Shown: positions 44,281-52,752 of the stretch, piece by piece
Numbering within the stretch: the first letter of the stretch is position 1
Layout: every line of letters starts with the position of its first letter
Assembly (NCBI GenBank): GCA_900555635.1
Contig: USLU01000006.1
Location: 1 to 64,000, forward strand
DNA length: 64,000 nucleotides
Direction of reading: 5' to 3'
From: an uncultured Bacteroides sp.
GTDB lineage: Bacteria; Bacteroidota; Bacteroidia; Bacteroidales; Bacteroidaceae
Made by a program: the position numbers and the translations under genes
Notes under the pieces: generated by a model
What the model was told of the DNA's origin: nothing
The model's database searches: none
Seen by the model: only the letters and a program-made list of their open reading frames with translations

Positions 44281-45720
44281 TTATTTAAAGTCAATAGATG
44301 AGATAATACTTCGAGCCTCTATATTAAACTTTCCAAAACGCATAAATTCCTTGACTTGAGCAAGAGTCATCCATATATAATTGTCTGATTCTCTAATTTC
44401 GAAATCATCAGGAGCTTTTACTATCATATTCCGATTCTGAAGCTTCCAAAAGCGACCACCTTCCTCTGATTGTAAAGAGTCACTCAACACATCAAATTTA
44501 CCTGAGAGAATTTCATCGAACAGATAAGGTCTGTTCTCTGCGTTCTTTCTCTCCTCATAGTTTGAGCAAGAAATTGTTGGAGACATTTCAACTATATCAA
44601 TGTTTCCCGGTTCTACTTTCCCTTGTACTAAAAAATGAAGTACACCATAAATACTCTTTGTCACGAAAGCTAACAACCCTACATTCGGGTCCTTCAACAA
44701 AGGCTGTGTCCAGCTTGTAACTTCTCTTGAGCCTGCTTTTACTTTCACTGCATTAACGCTGAAATATTTATTTTTCTGATTATGGTGAATTTCACTTTCT
44801 CCGATAGTCCAGTTTTTTAAATCTCTCAGAGGAATTCTCTCAACGATGATTTGAGTGGCAAACTTAATACTTGTCATCCATGACAGGATCTCTTCTACGT
44901 TGTGAAGAGCATTATCAGAGATATAAGAATTAATATATTCTACGCCTCGGTCGCTTATTCCTTTGGATTTCACATACGAACAAAACTCTGTCGAACTCAG
45001 TTTTTTCAAGCTAAGAGCAACAGAATCTTCTATGAGCGGAATCATCGAAAGTACTGAACGTGAGTCCATATTCATCAAATTATCTCTCTTCATTAAGTCT
45101 TTAACCTGACGAAGAGTCAACCAACAGAAATTATCTTCAATAGGGATATCATGGTTAATCTCTATGATGAGATTGCGATTGCGCTTCTTCAAGAATCTTC
45201 CACCTTGCTCAGTCTGAAGTTGGTCTATGACAATCTTATAATCTCTTGCCATGAATAAATCCAAATAATTCGGCACTTTTCCCTTATGTACACAAGTAAA
45301 ATTACTTCGAGTTGCTTGCAGAGTAGGCGATATTTGCAAAGTATTAATATTTCCGGGTTCCATTTTAGTTTGAACAAGTAAATATCTTACTCCGTCTATG
45401 ACACGCGTAATGAAACAAAGAATACCAATTTCTGGTTGATTTATGATTGGTTGTTCCCATTCATAAACTTTGTTATCTTGCTCAATTCTCACTTTCAATC
45501 CTTCAATTGTAAAGAACTTACCAGAAGTATGACTGAGTTTCTCGTTATCATTGACAAATCCCCAATTCTCCAATTTCGAGAATGGAATCTCTTGTACGTC
45601 GAACTCTTCTGGTTTGCAATGAGCTTTCAACCACTTCTCAAACTGGTCATTTTGTATTAATGAACGCTCAGCTTCCAAAGATGATTCAAAGAAAGTACCT
45701 TCAAATTCATATTTCATCAT
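44281..45720 (-). CDS. NDP-hexose 2,3-dehydratase
   Basis: This 479-residue protein matches the NDP-hexose 2,3-dehydratase family (TylX3/SpnO/EvaA type), which removes the C-2 hydroxyl of an NDP-4-keto-6-deoxyhexose. The two tandem halves expected for the family are plain. EGGRFLKKRNRNLIIEI and EGGRFWKLQNRNMIVKA are equivalent segments, as are VQTKMEPGNINTLQISPTLQ and VQGKVEPGNIDIVEMSPTI. The length is usual. Such enzymes are best known from actinobacterial antibiotic pathways; here one sits in a capsule operon. The start has two adjacent ATG codons; either gives the same protein within one residue. Confidence 0.92.
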   Translation of the reverse strand: MMKYEFEGTFFESSLEAERSLIQNDQFEKWLKAHCKPEEFDVQEIPFSKLENWGFVNDNEKLSHTSGKFFTIEGLKVRIEQDNKVYEWEQPIINQPEIGILCFITRVIDGVRYLLVQTKMEPGNINTLQISPTLQATRSNFTCVHKGKVPNYLDLFMARDYKIVIDQLQTEQGGRFLKKRNRNLIIEINHDIPIEDNFCWLTLRQVKDLMKRDNLMNMDSRSVLSMIPLIEDSVALSLKKLSSTEFCSYVKSKGISDRGVEYINSYISDNALHNVEEILSWMTSIKFATQIIVERIPLRDLKNWTIGESEIHHNQKNKYFSVNAVKVKAGSREVTSWTQPLLKDPNVGLLAFVTKSIYGVLHFLVQGKVEPGNIDIVEMSPTISCSNYEERKNAENRPYLFDEILSGKFDVLSDSLQSEEGGRFWKLQNRNMIVKAPDDFEIRESDNYIWMTLAQVKEFMRFGKFNIEARSIISSIDFK

Positions 45721-45721
45721 A

Positions 45722-46117
45722 TCAATGACTTTTTATGTAATTAATATATGTATCCATACTTCTAAGCGATTTTCCCATATCGTAATGTGTATTTGCAAGG
45801 ACCAAACAAACAGCATCTGAAGTAAAATCATAAAGATCAGTGAAAGTTAATCGCCTCACATACAAACCTTTCATACAGTCGTTCATATTGTATGTTTCAC
45901 GAATTGTTCCGTCAAACAAGTCAACTTTGAATGTTCCGCTTATAGGTATAATCACTTGGTCAGTATCAATATGAGCATGACCTCCTCTATTTTCCGCTAC
46001 ATGATGCATATAAAATATGCGCTTTATATCAATTGGAATATCGTAAAGTCCCTCAACAGAGGTCAAAATACCACGCGGGTCTTTATTTGATTTTAAATCA
46101 ATCCACTGCCCTATCAT
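45722..46117 (-). CDS. Cupin sugar 3,4-ketoisomerase (FdtA/QdtA-like)
   Basis: This 131-residue single-domain cupin resembles FdtA/QdtA/WxcM, which shift the keto group of dTDP-4-keto-6-deoxyglucose from C-4 to C-3. The pattern DPRGILTSVEG (about residues 13-23), the metal-free cupin core RGGHAHIDTDQVIIPISG (about 44-61) with two His, and VCLVLANTHYD (about 107-117) are characteristic. It lies 1 bp from the 2,3-dehydratase and upstream of an aminotransferase, which fits synthesis of a 3-amino-deoxy sugar. Which epimer is made cannot be told. Confidence 0.9.
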   Translation of the reverse strand: MIGQWIDLKSNKDPRGILTSVEGLYDIPIDIKRIFYMHHVAENRGGHAHIDTDQVIIPISGTFKVDLFDGTIRETYNMNDCMKGLYVRRLTFTDLYDFTSDAVCLVLANTHYDMGKSLRSMDTYINYIKSH

Positions 46118-46165
46118 AATTGTTCTTAATTATATATTTACAATACCAATTGAATTATACAATGT

Positions 46166-47608
46166 TTATTCGCATCTACTCAATTTTTTTTTCAGCTTAA
46201 CTATTAAAGAGATAACATTTTCATCTTTCAATATTAGGATGTCAATAAATCCATAATAGAGGACAACAGATATAGTTCCAATTATCAATATTAGAGAAGA
46301 ACATATATCTAATATTGATATGCTATAACACAAAATAAAAATGGGTATAGCCAATAGTATATGATGTATAATCTTTTTATAAGGGAATACAAGCCTTACA
46401 TATTTAGTTACAAAATATTGTCCAGAACATAAAACTACAATCTCTGCAGAGAACCAGACTAAAGCAGAACCTACACTTTTCAGTGTTGACACTAATAATA
46501 AATTCATCGAGATACCAACTAGTGCACCCAAAATAGAGTTTATCATCACTGCTTTATCTTTTTGCAGAGGCATCAATATCTGTACTATTATTATTTGCTC
46601 ATACCCTATAATAAGCATCAAAGGCATTACTATGCGCATAGGTAATACAGCGTTTATATATTCCGAACCTGCTATGAAAGTTACTATTTGCGGAGTAAAA
46701 GCTAAAGAAAGAACAATTATAGGCATAGTAAATATCAATAATACATTTATTGATATTTCTGTAAAATGTTTAAATTCAGCATATCGCTTTTCAGCAACCA
46801 ATGCACTCATACGTGGCATCATTACTCCAGTAAATGCTGTAAAAAGTGAAAGCAAAACTGTATAAAGTTTTATTGCAGTCGTATAATATCCAACTTCCTT
46901 TTCTCCTGAAACAAATCCTAAGTATGCAACATTAAAAGAAGTATACATTGATGTTAAAAGTGAATATAATCCTAATATAAAAAAAGATTTAAGATAACTA
47001 GACAAAGATATATTCTTACAAGAAAAATGAATAAAACGCTTAGAGTAAATCAAGTTGATAATAGCATTAATTACAATTATCAAAACTGAAATTATATAAT
47101 AAATATCATAATCATCCCTTTCGCGAACAAAAACAAAAATCAATAATACATAAATGCATCTCAAGAAAATTGTACGCTGTGTTATGTACTTAAATTCTTC
47201 GATACCTTTATAAAACCACTCTATCAGTAGATAATTAAATAAAAGTTTAAATGCTCCAACATACATTAATTCTCTATACTGATAAAGAGTAGGAACTAAA
47301 TATATCGAAAGAAATAAGATAACTAGTACAATAAAGGTTGATATTGTATTCAGTATAAATAAACTTGAAAAAACTCTTGACAGTTGCTCTTTATTTCCAT
47401 TATTTTTAGCTATTTCTCGAATAGCAATAGTACTCATTCCCATCATTGAGAATAAAATATAATAATTTATTATACTATCTACAAAATTACAAATACCTAT
47501 ATTAGTAACTCCCAAAACCCTTGACACATATGGATAAGTCAAAAAAGGAAAAAGGAAATTTGAGACAGTTAATATACTGCTATATACAATATTTTTTTTT
47601 ATTCCCAT
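46166..47608 (-). CDS. Wzx-type polysaccharide flippase
   Basis: This 480-residue membrane protein with about 12-14 hydrophobic helices belongs to the MOP/Wzx flippase family, which moves the lipid-linked repeat unit to the periplasmic face. The N-terminal pattern SSILTVSNFLFPFLTYPYVSRVLG, split as FLFPFLTYPYVSRVLG, is the familiar RfbX/Wzx start followed by GICNFVDSIINYYILFSMMG. It is the first structural gene after upxY, as is common in Bacteroides capsule loci. Base composition is strongly AT-rich compared with the housekeeping genes. Confidence 0.93.
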   Translation of the reverse strand: MGIKKNIVYSSILTVSNFLFPFLTYPYVSRVLGVTNIGICNFVDSIINYYILFSMMGMSTIAIREIAKNNGNKEQLSRVFSSLFILNTISTFIVLVILFLSIYLVPTLYQYRELMYVGAFKLLFNYLLIEWFYKGIEEFKYITQRTIFLRCIYVLLIFVFVRERDDYDIYYIISVLIIVINAIINLIYSKRFIHFSCKNISLSSYLKSFFILGLYSLLTSMYTSFNVAYLGFVSGEKEVGYYTTAIKLYTVLLSLFTAFTGVMMPRMSALVAEKRYAEFKHFTEISINVLLIFTMPIIVLSLAFTPQIVTFIAGSEYINAVLPMRIVMPLMLIIGYEQIIIVQILMPLQKDKAVMINSILGALVGISMNLLLVSTLKSVGSALVWFSAEIVVLCSGQYFVTKYVRLVFPYKKIIHHILLAIPIFILCYSISILDICSSLILIIGTISVVLYYGFIDILILKDENVISLIVKLKKKLSRCE

Positions 47609-47977
47609 TTGTCAATCATCCAACTCCTTCTACATGCATATCAATAATAATCTAGCATTCAAACAATAAAAACAAAATTTAAAAAGCGAAGAAGGTTAGT
47701 GTTCTAATTAGAGTCACTACCAAAGTGTAGCATACTGTTCCGTTGTGTAGTAAGGGGGCGGATAGCTGTAAGGAACCTTATTGAGGGTAGAAAACTTTTG
47801 AAGGGATATACCTTTTGGCAATTCTTCGGTTTAGTATTGAAAGTAGAATTTTTCTAAATTTTCACTGCTATACATGAAATTATCATTTTTTAATTTGCAG
47901 CAAAACTATAGATTCTAATTTTGAGCCTAATTTTACTACTTTCCAATAAAGTATAATCAAAAAAACAGTAAGAATAA
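47609..47977. other. Gap between upxY and wzx with a possible gene remnant; no upxZ
   Basis: No intact gene is supported in these 369 bp, where many Bacteroides capsule loci have upxZ. On the minus strand, 47830 down to 47717 is an open frame of about 37 codons ending at TAG (47719-47717). It reads protein-like (ELPKGISLQKF, then VPYSYPPPYYTTEQYATLW), preceded by a stop at 47833-47831 and with no start codon. It looks like the 3' end of a lost gene. I do not recognise the family. Confidence 0.35.
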
Positions 47978-48514
47978 TCAGTCTTTAATTACCTTCAGAT
48001 AAGATTTAGGCACCTTGATGCTAGCCACCAAAACACCCGTAATACGGATAATGACGTAAGTTTTATTAGCTACTGTCGCAATTTCACCTTCAATACCACT
48101 GAATTCACCTTTGACAACGGCAACTTTCTTACCAATAGTAAGAGGCTCATTATCGAAACTGACACCATCAGGATTAAGATCCATTACAAACATAAAGTCT
48201 TGCATTTGCTTGTCAGGAACTACCAGCATGGAGTGTGTGGAAAGATCGTTCATGTAGAAGATTTGAACACCATACACATTATGGATATCACAAGCACACT
48301 GCTTGGTGGCATGGATAAAAATCAAACCACGGGCAACGGGAACTACACAACGCTTCCGACGATATTTTAATTGTGTGACTACAGTACGGGTGGGCAGGTA
48401 GCATTCCACATCTATTTTTTCCTCCAAATTCAGCTTTTCGATACGCTTCAGAACCGCAAACTCCTGTTTACTAAGTGTACGGGCTGCAAACCAATATTTC
48501 TGTATTTCAGACAC
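47978..48514 (-). CDS. UpxY-family transcription antiterminator (NusG-like)
   Basis: UpxY proteins are NusG paralogues that let RNA polymerase read through the long capsule operon that they head. The 178-residue product has the N-terminal NusG-like part WFAARTLSKQEFAVLKRIEK and CYLPTRTVV, then a C-terminal KOW region VVKGEFSGIEGEIATV (about residues 132-147). The start is a GTG at 48514; no in-frame ATG lies upstream before a stop. It is the first gene after the promoter and its 160-nt structured leader, which is the region UpxY homologues act on. Confidence 0.92.
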   Translation of the reverse strand: MSEIQKYWFAARTLSKQEFAVLKRIEKLNLEEKIDVECYLPTRTVVTQLKYRRKRCVVPVARGLIFIHATKQCACDIHNVYGVQIFYMNDLSTHSMLVVPDKQMQDFMFVMDLNPDGVSFDNEPLTIGKKVAVVKGEFSGIEGEIATVANKTYVIIRITGVLVASIKVPKSYLKVIKD

Positions 48515-48627
48515 TTGAGGAAATTTGTTTAATGATAGGAAGTTTGTTTTGGGTACGCTTCGCGGTCCGATCGAGACATTTGCTCTTTCAAAACCGTAAT
48601 GGCATATAAATGCCTATAAATAGATAT

Positions 48628-48676
48628 AAATGAACGAATTATAAGTATAAAACATTTAAAAGACGTTCGTTCGTTT
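48628..48676 (-). promoter_or_regulatory. Stem-loop at the 5' end of the capsule operon leader
   Basis: On the minus strand AAACGAACGAA (complement of 48666-48676) can pair with TTCGTTCATTT (complement of 48628-48638), ten of eleven positions, with a 27-nt loop. Given the -7 box at 48685-48692, the transcript would begin within a few nucleotides of this stem. A smaller hairpin (GGCAT/ATGCC) follows at about 48600-48614. Confidence 0.5.
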
Positions 48677-48684
48677 AATGGGCA

Positions 48685-48715
48685 CAAAGATATACTGCTT
48701 TTTCCAAACCAACAA
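48685..48715 (-). promoter_or_regulatory. Promoter of the capsule operon
   Basis: On the minus strand TATCTTTG (complement of 48685-48692) and TTG (complement of 48713-48715) are separated by 20 bp, an excellent Bacteroides promoter. It lies about 170 bp upstream of upxY. I could not find paired inverted repeats flanking it, so it seems fixed and not invertible. Confidence 0.75.
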
Positions 48716-48895
48716 ATTGTTTAATTAAAATATTTAATGAAAATACTGAATATTGGCATAAGACATTGCTAATTAAACTATTATATAAATATTTCTTCAA
48801 CTCTATTTTTTGCTAATTTCTAAAGTAAGTATAATTTACCAATCAGTCAGTAACTTTAAAGGCCAAACTGTTACCACCGTCAGCAAACAAAGAAA

Positions 48896-48978
48896 AGGGC
48901 TACACCCTTTTGCCCGGATGGTGTAGCCCTAAGCATAAAAGGGTGTAGCCATCCGTAACAAAGGGTGTAGCCCTTTTA
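48896..48978. repeat. Array of four 22-bp units between pspC and the capsule promoter
   Basis: GGTGTAGCC begins at 48920, 48942 and 48964, exactly 22 bp apart. The inverse GGCTACACC begins at 48898, again 22 bp before. Units read AAAGGGTGTAGCC plus variable bases. Neighbouring inverse and direct copies can also form an 11-bp hairpin (AGGGCTACACC with GGTGTAGCCCT), and the last unit forms AAGGG-TGTAG-CCCTT. Confidence 0.75.
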
Positions 48979-49071
48979 TATCTGCTGATATTCAATTAGT
49001 TACAAATAAAAAACAATAATATTAAGAGAAGCTATGTATTAAGTTCCTGCTTGTAAATGAAAAGATATTTC

Positions 49072-50187
49072 TTAGATACTGAAGATACCCAACTCCGGTA
49101 ATGTAGCTCCTTGTATGGCGAAGCAGATGCCGAAACAAGCTACACTTACAATCCAAAGAATGATCAGTGTCCACTTCAGACCGGAATTCATCGGTTGCCA
49201 GTTAAATATCTGGCGGAAGATGGCCCATACGATGGAAACCAAAGGAATACCTACCAGTAAAATACCTGCAATATACATAACAATGGCTGACAGTGGCGAC
49301 GCAGGCAATACTACATCATACATCGGGAATAGTGAAATCAGCGCTGCACCACCTCCGATAGCTACCATCACTGCAGCAAATAGCAGAGCTACAAATACAA
49401 CTCCGAATACAAACAATACCGGGCTGCAAATAATAGCGAATATCACCAGACATACCTTCAAGAACCAACCGGCAACCATCACTAACATATCCCCTATCTT
49501 CTGTAGGGCAGTACGAGGCTTGTCGGATTTCATGAAATCATTGACACCATTGGATACTTTCTCAAAACCATCAGTTACTGTCTTTCCTATATTCTCTACC
49601 GTAACAGCTTCACCACGCATATTCAGTTTCTCAGCAGCTGTCTGTGCTTCGGGAATAACCAGCCAGCAGACAATATAAACCGGAATCAACGTACCTACGC
49701 CACATACCAAAACTACAAGTAGTAACAAACGGAGTAGAGTTACATCCCAACCCAAATAGGCTGCCATACCACTGACTACACCTCCCAACATCTTGTCATC
49801 GGGATTACGATAAAGACGGCGGCGTGTAGTAGTACTACTGTAAGAGGTATGATCATTCCAAGCACCGGAACCATAACCGTTACCTGCTTTCTTATTGTCG
49901 GAAGCAGATTCTCCACTCCCCTCACCCGATTCCATATCTTCGGGCTTTCCCATACGGGCAATCACCTCTTCGACATCGGCAATGGTGATTACTTGCGCCC
50001 CTGCTGAAAGCTTCTCGGCAAACAGCTCGGAAATACGGCGTTCAATATCATCTACAATCTCATCAGCACCCGCTTCCTTTCTGAAATGCAGTTTGAGATT
50101 ACAAAGGTAATTATCCAAAAGGCGGTATGCATCATCATCTATATTGAAAACGGTTCCGCCTAAATTTACTGTTAATGTCTTTTTCAT
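49072..50187 (-). CDS. PspC-domain membrane protein
   Basis: This 371-residue membrane protein carries a PspC domain, YRNPDDKMLGGVVSGMAAYLGWD followed by a helix (domain about residues 124-185; motif MLGGVVSGMAAYLG near 133-146). The N-terminal 60 residues form a conserved module (KTLTVNLGGTVFNIDDDAY, then a long helix with DDIERRISELFAEKL) often found in Bacteroidetes PspC proteins. Further C-terminal helices lie at about 240-290, 300-325 and 340-365. It is preceded by a PadR regulator gene in the same direction, a pairing that suggests envelope-stress control. No proven function. Confidence 0.86.
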   Translation of the reverse strand: MKKTLTVNLGGTVFNIDDDAYRLLDNYLCNLKLHFRKEAGADEIVDDIERRISELFAEKLSAGAQVITIADVEEVIARMGKPEDMESGEGSGESASDNKKAGNGYGSGAWNDHTSYSSTTTRRRLYRNPDDKMLGGVVSGMAAYLGWDVTLLRLLLLVVLVCGVGTLIPVYIVCWLVIPEAQTAAEKLNMRGEAVTVENIGKTVTDGFEKVSNGVNDFMKSDKPRTALQKIGDMLVMVAGWFLKVCLVIFAIICSPVLFVFGVVFVALLFAAVMVAIGGGAALISLFPMYDVVLPASPLSAIVMYIAGILLVGIPLVSIVWAIFRQIFNWQPMNSGLKWTLIILWIVSVACFGICFAIQGATLPELGIFSI

Positions 50188-50250
50188 AACCCTGTTTTTA
50201 TTTACGATTTGACTTTTTTACAATTTGCGATTAAAGTTACTTATTGCTAA

Positions 50251-50589
50251 TTACTCATTGCTATGAGTATTTGCAATGTGGTTGACTGTTTCGTTCAGTT
50301 CTTTCCAGGATATTTCTAATTCACTAAGAAAGACTTCGCCTTTTTCGGTCAGCCGGTAGTATTTACGAGGGGGACCCTGAGTGGATTCTATCCATTCGTA
50401 ACTTAGGAGGTCGTCATTCTTTAGACGAGTGAGCAACGGGTAGAGTGTACCTTCCACTACGATCAGCATAGCTTCTTTCAGCTTCTGGATGATGTCCGAA
50501 GCATAAGCCGGTTCCTTATGAAGCAGCAGCATGATGCAATATTCAAGCATGCCCTTGCGCATTTGCGACTTTACATTGTTTACATCCAT
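50251..50589 (-). CDS. PadR family transcriptional regulator
   Basis: This 112-residue winged-helix DNA-binding protein is a PadR-family repressor type. It shows the N-terminal MRKGMLEYCIMLLLHKEPAYASDI (split: GMLEYCIMLLL at about residues 13-23) and the wing region VEGTLYPLLTRLKNDDLLSYEW (about 46-67). The sequence GPPRKYYRLTEKGEVFL (about 75-91) is the typical PadR signature. It lies 63 bp upstream of pspC and probably controls the padR-pspC operon. Confidence 0.93.
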   Translation of the reverse strand: MDVNNVKSQMRKGMLEYCIMLLLHKEPAYASDIIQKLKEAMLIVVEGTLYPLLTRLKNDDLLSYEWIESTQGPPRKYYRLTEKGEVFLSELEISWKELNETVNHIANTHSNE

Positions 50590-50597
50590 TTTTTTAT

Positions 50598-50640
50598 CAA
50601 TTACAAATTATGAATTATAAATTACGAATTAGTTATTTGA
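50598..50640. repeat. 7-bp-phased AT repeat upstream of padR
   Basis: The sequence runs as consecutive 7-bp units of the form ACAAATT/ATGAATT/ATAAATT/ACGAATT just upstream of the padR start. It resembles a single arm of the inverted elements seen elsewhere. No second arm is seen nearby. Confidence 0.5.
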
Positions 50641-50691
50641 TAGAAGAGATGCTAGCTTACCGTCTCATTATCTTTACTAATTTGTATGGCA

Positions 50692-50699
50692 CAAATATA
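50692..50699 (-). promoter_or_regulatory. Promoter -7 box of padR-pspC
   Basis: The complement of 50692-50699 reads TATATTTG (TAnnTTTG), about 103 bp upstream of padR. The 7-bp repeat lies in the leader between box and gene. Confidence 0.5.
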
Positions 50700-50778
50700 T
50701 GTATTATTACAGTACCTTGTATTGCAAAGTATTTTATATTACAATTTATTAACTATGTGATTTTGATATACTTTCTTT

Positions 50779-50808
50779 TTGCCAAATAAAAACCTTTTCA
50801 TATCTTTG
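50779..50808 (+). promoter_or_regulatory. Promoter of the trimeric hydrogenase operon
   Basis: TTG at 50779-50781 and TATCTTTG at 50801-50808 are 19 bp apart, a near-ideal Bacteroides promoter 24 bp before the first hydrogenase gene. Confidence 0.8.
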
Positions 50809-50832
50809 TTTCAACCCTAATCTATTTACATA

Positions 50833-52740
50833 ATGAAAGTACTAACTATCCATGATCTGAAAACAATCAGGGAAAAAGCCGAAAAAGCACTTCTTCTACG
50901 CGAACAGAGCAATGAAGTAGTGGCTGCACAATGCTGCGGGTTGGCAGTAGGAACGGAACATCTGCAAATCCTTATTTGTGGCGGTACGGGCTGCAAGGCT
51001 TCTTCCAGTCATGTCATAGCTGAGAAGCTTCAGCAGGCACTCGAGAAAAACAATATTGCCGACAAGGTAGATGTGATAACCACCGGCTGCTTCGGATTCT
51101 GCGAGAAAGGCCCTATCGTCAAGATCATCCCTGATAATACGTTTTATACCCAGGTAATCCCCGGAGATGCAGAAGAAATAGTCAGTGAGCACATTATAGG
51201 CGGACGCAAGATAGAACGTTTACTCTATATTGATCCGAAAACAGAACAGACAGTCAGTGACTCCAAACACATGGATTTCTATCGCAAGCAAATGCGCATC
51301 GCTTTACGCAATTGCGGCTTTATTGACCCAGAGAATATAGAAGAATATATAGCCTTGAACGGCTATACAGCTTTAGCGGACAGTTTACTCGCCAAGAAAC
51401 CTCAAGAGGTAATAGACCTCATCAAGCGTTCGGGTTTACGCGGACGTGGTGGTGGAGGTTTTCCCACCGGAAAGAAATGGGAGCTTGCCCATAAGCAGCA
51501 AGCTGATATGAAATACGTGGTGTGCAATGCCGACGAAGGCGATCCCGGAGCATTTATGGACCGTTCCATTATGGAAGGAGATCCCCACTCCATTATAGAG
51601 GCAATGGCTATATGTGGTTATTCCATCGGATCACCCAAAGGATTGGTTTATATTCGAGCCGAATACCCGCTTGCCATCCAGCGCTTGAAAATAGCCATTG
51701 CTCAAGCACGTGAATACGGATTACTAGGAAACAATATATTGGGAATCGATTTCAGTTTTGACATTGAAATTCGTTACGGTGCCGGAGCTTTTGTTTGCGG
51801 TGAAGAGACTGCGCTTATCCATTCTATGGAGGGTAAACGTGGAGAACCGACCTTGAAGCCTCCTTTTCCCGCAGAAGAAGGTTATTTGGGCAAACCTACC
51901 AACGTCAACAATGTGGAAACGCTTGCCAATATACCTATCATCTTGACCAAAGGGGCCGAATGGTTCTCATCTATCGGCACGGAACGTTCCAAAGGGACGA
52001 AAGTATTTGCCTTGGCAGGAAAGATTAATAATGTAGGACTGATAGAAGTTCCTATGGGAACTACCCTGCGTGAAGTTATATATGAAATAGGTGGAGGCAT
52101 CAAAGGAGGAAAGAAATTTAAAGCCGTGCAGACGGGAGGTCCTTCGGGTGGTTGCTTGACGGAGAAACATCTCGATACACCGATTGACTTCGACAACTTG
52201 CTTGCAGAAGGTTCCATGATGGGTTCCGGGGGAATGATTGTGATGGATGAGGACGACTGCATGGTGTCTGTAGCCCGTTTCTATCTGGACTTTACCGTAG
52301 AAGAATCGTGTGGAAAATGTACTCCCTGCCGCATCGGAAACAAGCGGTTACTGGAGTTGCTCAATAAGATAACTCAAGGACGTGGAACGGAAAAAGATTT
52401 GAAAACGCTCTCCACCTTAGGGCAAGTCATTAAAGATACAGCTCTTTGCGGATTAGGACAGACTTCTCCCAATCCTGTACTCTCAACGCTCAATAACTTT
52501 TATGACGAGTATTTGGAACATGTCAAAGACAAGACGTGCCGAGCCAAGCAGTGTAAATCATTGCTGACCTATACCATCAGTCCGGAACTGTGTATCGGGT
52601 GCCACTTGTGTGCCAAGAACTGCCCGGCAGATGCAATTATGGGAGATGTGCGCAAACCGCACGTTATTAATCCCGAAACGTGCATCAAGTGTGGCATGTG
52701 CATGGCACGCTGCAAATTCAAAGCAATCAATGTCTGCTAA
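50833..52740 (+). CDS. NAD-linked [FeFe] hydrogenase, NuoF-like subunit (HydB/HndC type)
   Basis: This 635-residue flavoprotein subunit binds FMN and NAD(H) and passes electrons to or from the hydrogenase subunit. An N-terminal thioredoxin-like [2Fe-2S] domain has Cys49, Cys54 and the pair in TTGCFGFC (near 95-99). The NuoF domain shows GRGGGGFPTGKKWE (about residues 201-214), CNADEGDPGAFMDR and the [4Fe-4S] site SCGKCTPCRIG (near 495). Two C-terminal ferredoxin clusters are CIGCHLCAKNC and CIKCGMCMARC. In homologues this subunit is the site of electron bifurcation with ferredoxin. It is the first gene of the operon. Confidence 0.94.
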   Translation: MKVLTIHDLKTIREKAEKALLLREQSNEVVAAQCCGLAVGTEHLQILICGGTGCKASSSHVIAEKLQQALEKNNIADKVDVITTGCFGFCEKGPIVKIIPDNTFYTQVIPGDAEEIVSEHIIGGRKIERLLYIDPKTEQTVSDSKHMDFYRKQMRIALRNCGFIDPENIEEYIALNGYTALADSLLAKKPQEVIDLIKRSGLRGRGGGGFPTGKKWELAHKQQADMKYVVCNADEGDPGAFMDRSIMEGDPHSIIEAMAICGYSIGSPKGLVYIRAEYPLAIQRLKIAIAQAREYGLLGNNILGIDFSFDIEIRYGAGAFVCGEETALIHSMEGKRGEPTLKPPFPAEEGYLGKPTNVNNVETLANIPIILTKGAEWFSSIGTERSKGTKVFALAGKINNVGLIEVPMGTTLREVIYEIGGGIKGGKKFKAVQTGGPSGGCLTEKHLDTPIDFDNLLAEGSMMGSGGMIVMDEDDCMVSVARFYLDFTVEESCGKCTPCRIGNKRLLELLNKITQGRGTEKDLKTLSTLGQVIKDTALCGLGQTSPNPVLSTLNNFYDEYLEHVKDKTCRAKQCKSLLTYTISPELCIGCHLCAKNCPADAIMGDVRKPHVINPETCIKCGMCMARCKFKAINVC

Positions 52741-52752
52741 ATCCCTACTGCT

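Larger units (their letters stand above)
48515..49071. other. Capsule operon leader, promoter and repeat region without genes
   Basis: No gene is supported. From left to right it holds the upxY leader (48515-48678) with a 5' stem-loop, a minus-strand promoter (48685-48715), an AT-rich stretch (48716-48880) with nothing recognised, the 22-bp repeat array (48898-48978), and a short 3' region of the pspC gene. Confidence 0.6.

Noticed and set aside
48661..48670. AGACGTTCGT resembling, as I recall, short inverted repeats at B. fragilis invertible capsule promoters
   Set aside because: No inverse copy was found within several hundred bases on either side of the promoter, and it is explained by the leader stem-loop.
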